16,051 bases of DNA, from NCBI GenBank assembly GCA_964604565.1, contig CAZRZN010000077.1, positions 1 through 16,051 of the forward strand, in the 5' to 3' direction. The stretch is from CAZRZN01 sp964604565. Its GTDB lineage: Bacteria > Pseudomonadota > Alphaproteobacteria > Rhodobacterales > Rhodobacteraceae. The stretch's first letter is position 1. Every line of letters begins with the position of its first letter. Both the position numbers and the translations under genes were made by a program. Below, in pieces: positions 1-7,814 of the stretch. The notes under the pieces were generated by a model, which worked only from the letters and a program-made list of their open reading frames with translations, ran no database searches and was not told where the DNA came from.

Positions 1-222
1 CAAGGGTGCAGCCCCTTTGCGGGCGAAGCAATCCACCAACCCGCAGCGCGCACCTTGATCGATACGCGCTGGATCATCGCCCCTGCGGTTGGACATGCGC
101 CGGGCCAGAGCGCCCTTTTGGCTGTATCATCAAAGCGCAGAGAAAAGCTGCCGCTCTCTCAGCAACGGGAACGGCCAGCGTCCACAGTGATGTCACAGGG
201 TAACGATCCGAATGATTTGGCG
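1..222. other. Non-coding stretch downstream of mtlK
   Basis: I see no convincing gene here. On the minus strand, where the polyol operon would continue, the frames are broken by stops within a few tens of codons. The plus-strand open frames that begin here run antisense into mtlK and resemble no family I know. A weak 4-bp stem (GCTG/CAGC) followed by TTTT lies around 145-165 on the minus strand, too weak to call a terminator. The next operon gene, for example a fructokinase or xylulokinase as in related polyol operons, is not visible. Confidence 0.6.
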
Positions 223-1716
223 TCAGGAGTGTTTTGCCCCGTCGCAATAGATCCGAAGCGCGGATTCAGTTCCCTGCTCCCAGATCAGGCGCAGCCAATG
301 GTCGAAGCGTTCAGCAAACCGGCCCTCGTGCGCGAGACTGCCATAGATGTCGGGTTGCTCCAGCCAAGCCGCCGGGCGCGTTCTGGCCGTATGCGCCGCC
401 GCCCGCAACGCGTCCCAGTTCGGATCGTTTGGCACGATCTCAGAGCCATCCTCACGCGTGCCCTCGCACATGCGTGCCCAGAGCGCCTCCACCAAGCTCA
501 ACCCGTCTACCGAAAGGTCAGAGGCCAGCGCGTCGCGCAGGATCGGCAGGACGAACCCTGTGTGGCGGGATGATCCGTCAAAAGCCACACGGCGGGTCGT
601 ATCGCGGATCGCAGGGTTGGCAAATCGTGTCTCGATCAAATCTGCATAATCGGTGGGACTCATGCCCGGCACAGGTGAAACCAGCGGCACAATTTCATCC
701 CGCTGGATCTTTCGGAAAAACGCGGCCACCTGCGGGTGTGCGATGCAATCGGCAATGGTTTCCAGCGTCAGAAGCTCACCGGCGTTGGCAAGCACCTGAT
801 GTCCCGCGTTCAGGATGCGGATCTTCATGGCCTCATAATCATGGACCCTATCCGTAAAGGTGGCGCCAACAAGATCCCATTCCGGGCGACCGGCACAGAA
901 GGCATCTTCGATCACCCACTGGCGGAAATTCTCATGGGTCACGGGGGCCGCGTCGATGATACCCAATTCGCCCGCTTTCGCGATTTCGGCCGCGCCCGTC
1001 GCGGGGACAATGCAGTCGACCATGGAATTGGGAAAGGTACAGTTCGCCTCAATCCAGTCGGCAAGGCCCGCATCGCTCAGCCGGGCAAGCGAAAGGACTG
1101 TCGCCCGCGTGATATCGCCGTTGCCACGCAGGTTGTCGCAACTTTGAATCGTAAACGGTCCGCGCCCTTCGGCGCGCCTGCGCCCCAGCGCCGCAACGAT
1201 GGCGCCGAACGCGGTCCGAGGTGTTTCTGGGTGCGCCGCGTCGAATACGATATCGGCATGGCCGGTGTCAAAGTTTCCGGTGCTCGGTTCAAGGAAATAA
1301 CCCCCTTCAGTCACGGTCAGTGACACGATGCGGATCGCCGGGTCAGCCATCCGGTCAATCAACGCAGCATTATCGCCCTCGACCGCAACAAAGTCGATCA
1401 TTGCGCCGCCGATTTCGGCCGATGTGCCATCGGGACGCAGCTCGATCAAGGTGGTCAGGTAGTCCTGCGCGCGCAGCCGTTCCCGCATCGCACTGTCGCC
1501 CGCACGCACGCCCGCGCCCACGATGGCCCAATCAAGGGCGCTTCCCTGCTGCATCAGGCGATGCAGATACCATGCCTGATGCGCGCGGTGGAAATTTCCG
1601 ACCCCGATATGCAGGATCCCCGGGGAAAGATCCCCCGCATCATAGGTCGGTTTCGACACCGTGTCGGGAATGTCGGCCAGATTGGCGCGGTTCAGTTCGA
1701 CTTGTCTTGCGGTCAT
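223..1716 (-). CDS. mtlK: Mannitol 2-dehydrogenase (polyol-specific long-chain dehydrogenase)
   Basis: Oxidises D-mannitol to D-fructose with NAD+ in the cytoplasm; family members often also accept D-arabinitol or D-sorbitol. The 497-residue length fits the family. An N-terminal nucleotide-binding segment carries GVGNFHRAH (residues 38-46). The catalytic signature K-x4-N-x2-H of polyol long-chain dehydrogenases is intact as Lys298, Asn303 and His306 in KIRILNAGH. The start at 1716 is chosen because its ATG overlaps the smoS stop as TGATG, and because the protein then begins MTARQ, close to how known MtlK proteins begin. An in-frame ATG at 1728 would add four residues inside smoS. This is the last recognised gene of the operon, so translation is probably coupled to smoS. 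Family and reaction are secure; the exact substrate preference is inferred. Confidence 0.93.
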   Translation of the reverse strand: MTARQVELNRANLADIPDTVSKPTYDAGDLSPGILHIGVGNFHRAHQAWYLHRLMQQGSALDWAIVGAGVRAGDSAMRERLRAQDYLTTLIELRPDGTSAEIGGAMIDFVAVEGDNAALIDRMADPAIRIVSLTVTEGGYFLEPSTGNFDTGHADIVFDAAHPETPRTAFGAIVAALGRRRAEGRGPFTIQSCDNLRGNGDITRATVLSLARLSDAGLADWIEANCTFPNSMVDCIVPATGAAEIAKAGELGIIDAAPVTHENFRQWVIEDAFCAGRPEWDLVGATFTDRVHDYEAMKIRILNAGHQVLANAGELLTLETIADCIAHPQVAAFFRKIQRDEIVPLVSPVPGMSPTDYADLIETRFANPAIRDTTRRVAFDGSSRHTGFVLPILRDALASDLSVDGLSLVEALWARMCEGTREDGSEIVPNDPNWDALRAAAHTARTRPAAWLEQPDIYGSLAHEGRFAERFDHWLRLIWEQGTESALRIYCDGAKHS

Positions 1717-2486
1717 CAGTTCATCCATTGTCCGCCGTCAACATTGTAGGTCTGCGCGACGATGTAGCGGGCCTCGTCACTGGCGAGGAACACCGCCATG
1801 CCCGTCAGGTCCTCTGGAACGCCCATCCGGCCAAAGGGCACACCCGCGGCGACCTCTTTCTTCTTCTGTCCGGGGGCCTTGCCCTCGTATTTCGCAAAGA
1901 AGGCGTCAACCCCATCCCAGTGTTCGCCATCCACCACCCCGGGGGAGATCGCGTTCACATTGATGCCATGCCGGATCAGGTTCAATCCGGCGGACTGCGT
2001 CAGGCTGATCACCGCGGCCTTCGTGGCGCAGTAGACCGCGACCAGTGGTTCCCCCCGGCGGCCGGCCTGACTGGCCATGTTGATGATGCGCCCTTTGATG
2101 CCCATGTCGATCATGTGCCGGGCAACCGCCTGCATCGTGAACAGCGTTCCGGCCACGTTGATCCCAAAGGCACGGTCGTAGTCGGTCCGGGTGATCTCCG
2201 CAATCGGGGCTGCGGTGAAGATGGCCGCATTGTTGATCAGGATGTCGATCTGTCCATGCGTCTTGATCGTGGCGGCGACACCGGCCTCGATAGATTCCTG
2301 ATCGGTGACGTCCATTTCAATGGCACAGGCTGCATCGCCGATCGCGGCTGCTGCGGCCCGCGCCCGCGGCAGATCGATATCGCCAATCGCCACCCGCGCC
2401 CCCTCGGCCGCGTAGGCCTGTGCAAAGGCAAGACCGATGCCACGGGCGGCACCGGTGATCAGCGCCGATTTACCCGTCAGCCGCAT
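1716..2486 (-). CDS. smoS: Sorbitol dehydrogenase, short-chain dehydrogenase/reductase
   Basis: Classical SDR of 256 residues, oxidising D-sorbitol (D-glucitol) to D-fructose with NAD+; galactitol is another known substrate of this group. Visible: the glycine-rich TGAARGIG nucleotide loop (11-18), an Asp at the end of the second strand (Asp36) that favours NAD over NADP, NNAA (85-88), and the catalytic Ser139, Tyr152 and Lys156 (YCATK). Long stretches such as INMASQAGRRGE and VVDGEHWDGVDA match, from memory, the R. sphaeroides sorbitol dehydrogenase of the same length. The start is the ATG at 2486, sharing one base with the smoK stop (TGATG). A GTG at 2489 is also in frame, but the ATG gives the usual MRL-x-GK beginning. 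It sits between smoK and mtlK. Confidence 0.94.
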   Translation of the reverse strand: MRLTGKSALITGAARGIGLAFAQAYAAEGARVAIGDIDLPRARAAAAAIGDAACAIEMDVTDQESIEAGVAATIKTHGQIDILINNAAIFTAAPIAEITRTDYDRAFGINVAGTLFTMQAVARHMIDMGIKGRIINMASQAGRRGEPLVAVYCATKAAVISLTQSAGLNLIRHGINVNAISPGVVDGEHWDGVDAFFAKYEGKAPGQKKKEVAAGVPFGRMGVPEDLTGMAVFLASDEARYIVAQTYNVDGGQWMN

Positions 2487-3490
2487 CACGACGCGATCCG
2501 CAAACCGGAGGAGTCGAAACGGTGGATCTGGTCTGTTCTGGGGCTCAGACGCACTTGGTCGCCGTGGCGCAGGCTGATCTCTCCGGTGGCACGCACCGTC
2601 AACATATCCGCCAGACCGGTCTGGTGGACGTGCAGAAAGGTATCCGATCCCAGATGTTCAGCCACGCCCACGGTGCCCTGCCACGGCCCGTCTTCGGACA
2701 CATCAATGTGCTCGGGCCGGATGCCGATGGTCTCCGCATCGTATTTCTTGGCTTCGGCCCCCTCGATCAGGTTCATCTTGGGCGACCCGATGAAACCGGC
2801 GACAAACAGGTTGCGTGGCGCGTGATAAAGCTCCAGCGGGCTGCCGACCTGTTCAATATGACCTGCGCGCAGGACCACGATCTTGTCGGCCATTGTCATG
2901 GCCTCGACCTGATCGTGGGTCACATAGATCATCGTCGTGTCCAGCTTCTTGTGCAGTTCGCTGATCTCCATCCGCATGCCGACGCGCAGCGCGGCATCGA
3001 GATTCGACAGCGGCTCGTCGAAGAGGAAAGCGGCCGGTTCCCGCACGATGGCCCGCCCGATGGCAACCCGCTGACGCTGACCGCCCGACAGTTGGCCGGG
3101 ACGGCGATCAAGGTAGTCCGTCAGGTTCAGTGCCTTCGCGGCGGCCTCGATCCGACGATCCTGCTCTGACTTCGGAATGTTGGCCATCCGCATCGGGAAG
3201 GCGATGTTCTTGCGCACGCTCATGTGCGGATAGAGCGCGTAAGACTGGAACACCATGGCAAGTCCGCGCTTCGCAGGTGGCACGGAGGACGCATCGGTCC
3301 CGTCGATCAGGATGGCCCCGGAAGAGATGTCCTCCAGACCCGCGATCAGGCGCAGCAGGGTGGACTTCCCGCAACCCGAAGGTCCGACAAAGACGCAGAA
3401 CTCTCCATCTTCGATGGTCAGGTCCAGCGGCGGGATGACTTCGACATCGCCAAAGCTTTTCGTCACCTTCTCAAGCGTGATTTGTCCCAT
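2486..3490 (-). CDS. smoK: Polyol ABC transporter ATP-binding protein
   Basis: The 334-residue ATPase of the CUT1 (MalK/UgpC) family that energises the polyol importer on the inner face of the membrane. Visible: Walker A GPSGCGKST (36-44), Q-loop Gln82 in MVFQSYALYP, ABC signature LSGGQ (134-138), Walker B ending FLFDEP with Asp158 and Glu159, D-loop NLDA, and the switch His192 (THDQ). The C-terminal third is the MalK-like regulatory extension containing IGIRPEH. smoG stops 12 nt upstream, and an AGGAAC ribosome site precedes the ATG. Its own stop overlaps the smoS start. The family is certain; assignment to sorbitol/mannitol rests on the two adjoining dehydrogenases. Confidence 0.94.
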   Translation of the reverse strand: MGQITLEKVTKSFGDVEVIPPLDLTIEDGEFCVFVGPSGCGKSTLLRLIAGLEDISSGAILIDGTDASSVPPAKRGLAMVFQSYALYPHMSVRKNIAFPMRMANIPKSEQDRRIEAAAKALNLTDYLDRRPGQLSGGQRQRVAIGRAIVREPAAFLFDEPLSNLDAALRVGMRMEISELHKKLDTTMIYVTHDQVEAMTMADKIVVLRAGHIEQVGSPLELYHAPRNLFVAGFIGSPKMNLIEGAEAKKYDAETIGIRPEHIDVSEDGPWQGTVGVAEHLGSDTFLHVHQTGLADMLTVRATGEISLRHGDQVRLSPRTDQIHRFDSSGLRIAS

Positions 3491-3502
3491 GGGTCTGTTC
3501 CT

Positions 3503-4333
3503 TTACTTGACCGCGCCGAAGGTAAGGCCGCGTACGAGTTGCTTCTGGCTGAACCAGCCAAGGATGAGGATCGGGGCGATGGCCATGGTGGAGGCCGCCG
3601 ACAGTTTCGCGTAGAACAACCCCTCGGGACTGGAATAACTGGCGATGAAGGCCGTCAGGGGCGCAGCGTTCGCCGCTGTCAGGTTCAGCGTCCAGAAGGC
3701 CTCGTTCCAGGCAAGGATGAAGTTGAGCAGGATCGTGGAGGCGATGCCCGGAATGGCCATCGGCGTCAGCACGTAGAGGATCTCATCGCGCAAGCCCGCG
3801 CCGTCCATCCGCGCGGCCTCGAGGATTTCGCCCGGAATTTCGCGGAAGTAGGTATAGAGCATCCAGACGATGATCGGCAGGTTGATCAGCATGAGGATGA
3901 CGACCAGCGCCGCACGGCTGTCAAGCAGGCCCATTTCGATGCAGATCAGGTAGATCGGGTAAAGCACACCGACGGCCGGAAGCATCTTGGTCGAGAGCAT
4001 CCAGAGCAGGATGTCCTTGGTCCGCTTGGAAGGGACGAAGGCCATCGACCATGCGGCGGGCACCGCGATCATCACGCCCAGCAAGGTCGATCCGCCCGCG
4101 ATAATGACAGAATTCCACAAGAACCGCATGTAATCGGAGCGTTCCTGCACCACCGAATAGTTTTCCAGCGTCCAGTTGAAATTCAGGAAGAGCGGCGGAT
4201 CCGCGATGGCCTGTGCCTCGGTCTTGAAGCTGGTGAGGATGGTCCAGAGGATCGGGAAGAAGATCAGGAACCCGATCATCCAGGCGAAGGCGGTGTTGAG
4301 AGCTTTTCTCTGCGAAGTGACGGCACGTGCCAT
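3503..4333 (-). CDS. smoG: Polyol ABC transporter permease (MalG type)
   Basis: Inner-membrane permease of 276 residues, the MalG-type half of the CUT1 importer. About six membrane helices are visible, the first at residues 14-35. The cytoplasmic EAA loop that docks on SmoK begins near residue 172 (EAARMDGAG...PMAIPG). It begins MARAVTSQRKAL, with a short basic cytoplasmic tail before helix 1. The start is supported by a GAGG ribosome site overlapping the smoF stop region, with 12 nt between the two genes. smoK follows after another 12 nt, so the three transporter genes form a tight block. No truncation or frameshift is seen. Confidence 0.93.
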   Translation of the reverse strand: MARAVTSQRKALNTAFAWMIGFLIFFPILWTILTSFKTEAQAIADPPLFLNFNWTLENYSVVQERSDYMRFLWNSVIIAGGSTLLGVMIAVPAAWSMAFVPSKRTKDILLWMLSTKMLPAVGVLYPIYLICIEMGLLDSRAALVVILMLINLPIIVWMLYTYFREIPGEILEAARMDGAGLRDEILYVLTPMAIPGIASTILLNFILAWNEAFWTLNLTAANAAPLTAFIASYSSPEGLFYAKLSAASTMAIAPILILGWFSQKQLVRGLTFGAVK

Positions 4334-4345
4334 GATGGGTGCTCC

Positions 4346-5212
4346 TCAGCGATCCAGGTTCTTGCCGACGATGCGCATCAGGAAGATGGCGACGATATTG
4401 GCGAGGATGATGGCGTAGACGCCGCCAGCGCTGCCCAGTCCGACGTTCTGGCTTTCGAGAACGCGCTGGTAGATCAGATAGGTCAGAGTGCGGGTGCCGA
4501 AGGCGCCACCAGTGGTCACGAAGATTTCGGCGAAGATCGACAGAAGAAAGATGGTCTGGATCAGGATGACGATGGTAATGGCCCGGCTCAGATGCGGGAG
4601 GATGATGTAGAAGAACCGCGAGAGGGGCGACGCGCCGTCCATCTCTGCGGCTTCGAGCTGTTCGCTGTCGAGCGACTGCACCGCCGTGAGGAGGATCAGG
4701 GTCGCAAAGGGCAGCCATTGCCACGATACGATCATCACCACCGAGGTCATCGGCACCTCGCTCAGCCATGCGATCGGCTCCGCCCCGAACAGCCGCCAGA
4801 GATGCGCGAACAGACCATTCGTGGGGTCCATGAACATGTTCTTCCAGACCAGCGCGGAGACGGTCGGCATGACGAAAAACGGCGCGATCACAAGAATGCG
4901 CACAACCCCCTGCCCCCACATCGGCTGATCCAGCAGAAGCGCGAGAAGAATGCCAAGACCCACGGTGATCACCAGCACACCACCCACGATGACCAGCGTT
5001 GTCTGAACGCTGGGCCAGAAGGCGCTGGACGTCACGAAACGGACGTAATTGTCGAACCCTGCCCATCCAAGATCGCCGCCGCGCAGCGGCAGGTAGCGAC
5101 GAAAGGAAAACCAGAGGGTCATGCCCAGCGGCACCAGCATCCAGCCAAGGAGAAGGACAACGGCCGGCGCCATCATGAAGCGTGCAGCGGATCGAGAATG
5201 TTGGGTTGCCAT
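4346..5212 (-). CDS. smoF: Polyol ABC transporter permease (MalF type)
   Basis: Inner-membrane permease of 288 residues, partner of SmoG. About six membrane helices are visible, the first at residues 13-37. The EAA loop starts near residue 188 (EAAEMDGAS...ILPHLS). The frame stays open upstream to 5299, but the start at 5212 (MATQHSRS) is preferred: GGAGG lies 9 nt before it, and the upstream extension is arginine-rich and unlike permease N-termini. A second ATG lies 7 nt upstream in a different frame and is not the start. Separated from smoE by 110 nt that contain a perfect 10-bp GC hairpin, which suggests lower expression than the binding protein. Confidence 0.93.
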   Translation of the reverse strand: MATQHSRSAARFMMAPAVVLLLGWMLVPLGMTLWFSFRRYLPLRGGDLGWAGFDNYVRFVTSSAFWPSVQTTLVIVGGVLVITVGLGILLALLLDQPMWGQGVVRILVIAPFFVMPTVSALVWKNMFMDPTNGLFAHLWRLFGAEPIAWLSEVPMTSVVMIVSWQWLPFATLILLTAVQSLDSEQLEAAEMDGASPLSRFFYIILPHLSRAITIVILIQTIFLLSIFAEIFVTTGGAFGTRTLTYLIYQRVLESQNVGLGSAGGVYAIILANIVAIFLMRIVGKNLDR

Positions 5213-5284
5213 GACGCATGACCTCCGTTTGCAGGCCCGACATGGCCCGAGAGAACGACGCGAATATCGATAACGGCGAGGATT

Positions 5285-5314
5285 GGCGGGCGGGAGCAAG
5301 AGGCCCCGCCCGCC
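5285..5314 (-). promoter_or_regulatory. GC-rich intercistronic hairpin between smoE and smoF
   Basis: A perfect 10-bp inverted repeat, GGCGGGCGGG paired with CCCGCCCGCC around a 10-nt loop, lies 8 nt after the smoE stop in the transcribed direction. No T-run follows, so it is not a standard intrinsic terminator. In comparable transporter operons such hairpins protect the 3' end of the binding-protein message and lower read-through to the permeases; that role here is inferred. Confidence 0.72.
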
Positions 5315-5322
5315 GGCAGAGA

Positions 5323-6630
5323 TCAGTAGCCCGCGGCTTCCATCTCTTCGGTGGTGATGGCCTGCGCCTTCTCAAGCGCCTCGTCCACGGTCTGCTGACC
5401 GGCGTAGACTGCCGAGAACTCCTGGCTCACCTGGCTTGCGATACCGGCAAACTCCGGGATGGCGACGAACTGGATGCCGACATAGGGCACCGGATCCACC
5501 GTGGGATCGGTCGGATCAGCCGCCTGGATCGAATCCAGGGTCATCCCGGCGAAGGGAACTTCTTGGTATTCGGGCGTCTCATACAGCGAGGTCCGCGCAC
5601 CCGGGGGCACGTTGGCCCAGCCTTCGTTTGCCGCAACCAGTTCGATGTATTCTTTCGATGTTGCCCACTCGATGAACTGCTTCGCCTGATCCACCTTCTG
5701 TGTGCCGGCCGGAACGGCAAGAGCCCATGCCCAGAGCCAGTTGGCGCGCTTCTCGACACCTTCCTTGTTCGGCGCCAAGGCAAAGCCGACGTGATCCGCT
5801 ACGGTCGAATCCTGCGGATTGGTCACGAAGGATGCCGCCACGGTTGCGTCAATCCACATGCCGCATTTGCCCTGCTGGAAGAGTGACAGGTTTTCGTTGA
5901 AGCCATTGGTCGCGTAGCCAGCCGGGCCATAGTCGTTCATAAGGTTCACGAAGAACGTCAGCGCCTCTTTCCACTCCGGCTGATCGAATTGCGGCGTCCA
6001 GTTTTCATCGAACCAGCGCGCGCCAAAGGAGTTCCCGGTCACGGTGATGAAGGCCCCGCCTTCGCCCCAGCCGGCCTTGCCGCGCAGGCAGATGCCGTTG
6101 ATGTCGGCCTCGTCGTCATCCATCGCGGCGGCGGCCTCGCGGATGAACTCCCAGGTCGGTGCGTCGGGCATTTCCAGACCGGCCTCTTCCATCAGGTCGG
6201 TGCGATACATGACCATCGAGCTTTCGCCGTAGAAGGGCGCGGCGTAGAGCGTTCCCTCATGGCTCAGGCCATCACGCATCGCGGGCAGGATGTCATTCAC
6301 ATCGTATTCTTCGGACAGATCGTCGAGCGGCACAAGCCAGCCGTTCGCGCCCCAGATCGGCGTCTCGTACATGCCGATCGTCATGATGTCGAACTGGCCG
6401 CCACTGGTGGTGATATCGGTCGTGACCCGCTGGCGCAGCACGTTCTCTTCGAGCGTGACCCACTCGACACCGATGCCTGTCTGCTCGGTGAACTGGTCGG
6501 TATAGCCCTGCATGCGAACCATGTCACCGTTGTTCACGGTTGCGATCGTAATGGTGCTGTCCTGCGCGAATACCGCAGCCGAACATAGCGTGAGCGCCGT
6601 TGTGGCGCCAAGAACGCGTGTAAATGACAT
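5323..6630 (-). CDS. smoE: Periplasmic polyol-binding protein of ABC transporter
   Basis: Family 1 extracellular solute-binding protein (435 residues) that captures sorbitol, mannitol or a similar polyol in the periplasm and delivers it to SmoFG. A clear Sec signal peptide is present: MSFTR, a hydrophobic core, then VFA at 20-22 with predicted cleavage before QDSTITIAT. A conserved C-terminal segment GWANVPPGARTSLY is typical of polyol-binding proteins in this subfamily. Two ATGs are in frame, at 6636 and 6630. AGGGAGG directly abuts the first but sits 6 nt before the second, so 6630 is chosen. It is the first structural gene after the control region, with lacI upstream on the same strand. 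Ligand identity is inferred from smoS and mtlK. Confidence 0.93.
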   Translation of the reverse strand: MSFTRVLGATTALTLCSAAVFAQDSTITIATVNNGDMVRMQGYTDQFTEQTGIGVEWVTLEENVLRQRVTTDITTSGGQFDIMTIGMYETPIWGANGWLVPLDDLSEEYDVNDILPAMRDGLSHEGTLYAAPFYGESSMVMYRTDLMEEAGLEMPDAPTWEFIREAAAAMDDDEADINGICLRGKAGWGEGGAFITVTGNSFGARWFDENWTPQFDQPEWKEALTFFVNLMNDYGPAGYATNGFNENLSLFQQGKCGMWIDATVAASFVTNPQDSTVADHVGFALAPNKEGVEKRANWLWAWALAVPAGTQKVDQAKQFIEWATSKEYIELVAANEGWANVPPGARTSLYETPEYQEVPFAGMTLDSIQAADPTDPTVDPVPYVGIQFVAIPEFAGIASQVSQEFSAVYAGQQTVDEALEKAQAITTEEMEAAGY

Positions 6631-6636
6631 CCTCAT

Positions 6637-6643
6637 CCTCCCT
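6637..6643 (-). promoter_or_regulatory. smoE ribosome binding site that decides the start
   Basis: AGGGAGG on the minus strand ends immediately before ATGAGGATG. It is too close to initiate at the first ATG (6636) but ideally spaced (6 nt) for the second (6630). Confidence 0.7.
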
Positions 6644-6688
6644 GAGCTTGAATGTTACGCCTTGAACCTAGGCCTATGCCCAGATTCG

Positions 6689-6726
6689 CGTCAACAATAA
6701 AATTTACGCGCGTAACCTTTATGCTG
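6689..6726 (-). promoter_or_regulatory. Candidate smo operon promoter region
   Basis: Two readings are possible. One has TTTTAT (6702-6697) as the -10, directly after the operator, with the operator filling the spacer and a poor -35. The other has TTGACG (6694-6689) as the -35, followed 18 nt later by TAGGTT. The first parallels the arrangement seen upstream of lacI. Neither is strong, and the start of transcription cannot be fixed from sequence alone. Confidence 0.35.
6704..6715. promoter_or_regulatory. Probable LacI-family operator of the smo operon
   Basis: TTACGCGCGTAA is a perfect 12-bp palindrome with a central CG, the symmetry expected for a LacI-family operator. It lies 3 nt after the stop of the lacI-type gene and 74 nt before the smoE start. 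A near-copy of its core (CGCGCGTAA) recurs upstream of the regulator gene itself. Binding by the regulator encoded next door is inferred. Confidence 0.7.
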
Positions 6727-7750
6727 ACGATCGCTTTGTCATCGTCCCGTCGAAGAGGATGGATCGCTTCTTGTCCGGGCGTTGGCCGGACTGGATGATC
6801 GACATCAGGAGATCGAGGCTGCCTCCGGCAATCGCATCATAATTCTGCGCCACCGTTGTCAACGAGGGGCATGTGAAACGCGCATAAGGGTGGTCATCGT
6901 GGCCTGCGACGCGCATGGCATAGCCCTGTCCGCTCCCCACTCGAAGACCATGTTCGTAGGCGGCGGCCAGAAGGCCGATGGCAAGGCGGTCGTTGCTACA
7001 CAGCACCGTATCCGTCGACAGGCTGCGGTCCCGCATCATCTTTCCCGCTTCTGTGCATGCGATCTTTTCGAAATCCCAACCGCGGCCTTCAACCGCAAGG
7101 ATCATCGGCGCATGTCCGAGCTTCCGCATCGCGGATTCGTAGGCCGTGCGCCGCTTGTTGGCGTTGGGGTTCGGCGCATGCCGCATCTCGAAGAAGGCCG
7201 GCGCGCTGCCTGTCTTCGCAAGATATTCTACTATCATGCCAACGCTTTGCGCGTTGTTGGATCCGAAAAAGGCATCACCCACACCGTCCACATCACAGTC
7301 GAAAAGCACGGTCGGCACGTCGCGGCAGAATGCGTCCAGTTCGTCTTGCCGTGACCGGCGCCCCAGCGGCGCAAGCAGAACTCCCGCAGGCCGAATACCC
7401 TTGAGGCTTTCAAGGATCTCGATCTCGCGATCCGGATCTCCATGCGAACTCAACAGGATCGGGTTGAAGCCCGACGGCGCGCAAAGCAATTCCAGATTGC
7501 GCGCCACCTCGGCAAAGAATGGGTCGGCAAGATAGGGAACGACAATGCCGATGTTTCGGGTGCGATGCCGGTTCTGATTGATCGCATAGACGTTCGGCGT
7601 ATAGCTGAAACGCTCAAGCGCGGCCTCGATCCGCTCGCGCGTCGATGGCCGGACAGAACTCGGATCGTTGAAGTATTTGGAGAGGGTCGGTCGGGATATT
7701 CCGCTGCGCGATGCGAACTCCTCCATTGTCCTCACACGGTCGTGTGACAT
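6719..7750 (-). CDS. LacI-family transcriptional regulator of the polyol operon
   Basis: A 343-residue repressor-type regulator. The N-terminus has a LacI helix-turn-helix at about residues 8-27 (MEEFASRSGISRPTLSKYF), then the hinge helix (about 45-60), and a periplasmic-binding-protein-like effector domain beginning at RNIGIVVPYLADPFFAE. The start ATG at 7750 has AAGAGG 7 nt upstream and places the helix-turn-helix at the normal distance from the N-terminus. It lies directly upstream of smoE on the same strand and next to a palindromic site, so it most likely controls smoEFGKS-mtlK in response to a polyol or a derived sugar. It may also regulate itself, since a similar site lies in its own promoter. 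The effector is not deducible. Confidence 0.9.
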   Translation of the reverse strand: MSHDRVRTMEEFASRSGISRPTLSKYFNDPSSVRPSTRERIEAALERFSYTPNVYAINQNRHRTRNIGIVVPYLADPFFAEVARNLELLCAPSGFNPILLSSHGDPDREIEILESLKGIRPAGVLLAPLGRRSRQDELDAFCRDVPTVLFDCDVDGVGDAFFGSNNAQSVGMIVEYLAKTGSAPAFFEMRHAPNPNANKRRTAYESAMRKLGHAPMILAVEGRGWDFEKIACTEAGKMMRDRSLSTDTVLCSNDRLAIGLLAAAYEHGLRVGSGQGYAMRVAGHDDHPYARFTCPSLTTVAQNYDAIAGGSLDLLMSIIQSGQRPDKKRSILFDGTMTKRSSA

Positions 7751-7785
7751 TGCTCAGCCTCTTGCGTCATGATCCCTTCGCCAAA

Positions 7786-7814
7786 ATAATATTCGCGCGC
7801 GTAAAGATATGATC
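7786..7814 (-). promoter_or_regulatory. Candidate lacI promoter with second operator
   Basis: On the minus strand TATTAT (7791-7786) matches the -10 consensus at five of six positions. The segment just upstream, 7793-7805, carries CGCGCGTAAA in plus-strand orientation and shares CGCGCGTAA with the palindrome before smoE, though its other half is imperfect. The -35 is weak. Placement of the site in the promoter spacer suggests autorepression. Confidence 0.42.

Noticed and set aside
145..165. A possible Rho-independent terminator after mtlK on the minus strand
   Set aside because: The stem is only 4 bp (GCTG/CAGC); the TTTT alone is not enough.
1221..2825. A 534-codon plus-strand open frame opposite mtlK, smoS and smoK
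   Set aside because: Arginine-, proline- and glycine-rich product with no recognisable domain, opposite well-identified genes.
3224..5221. A 665-codon plus-strand open frame antisense to smoK, smoG and smoF
   Set aside because: Its product is extremely rich in Asp, Glu, Arg, His and Gln with no domain, and it lies opposite three firmly identified genes. It is a shadow of GC-rich codon use.
3921..5375. A 484-codon minus-strand frame overlapping smoF and smoG in another frame
   Set aside because: Arginine- and histidine-rich product with no membrane helices. The permease frames carry the EAA loops.
6613..6624. A third operator-like sequence (TTTACACGCGTT on the minus strand)
   Set aside because: It lies in the signal-peptide codons of smoE and lacks the second half of the palindrome; probably chance.
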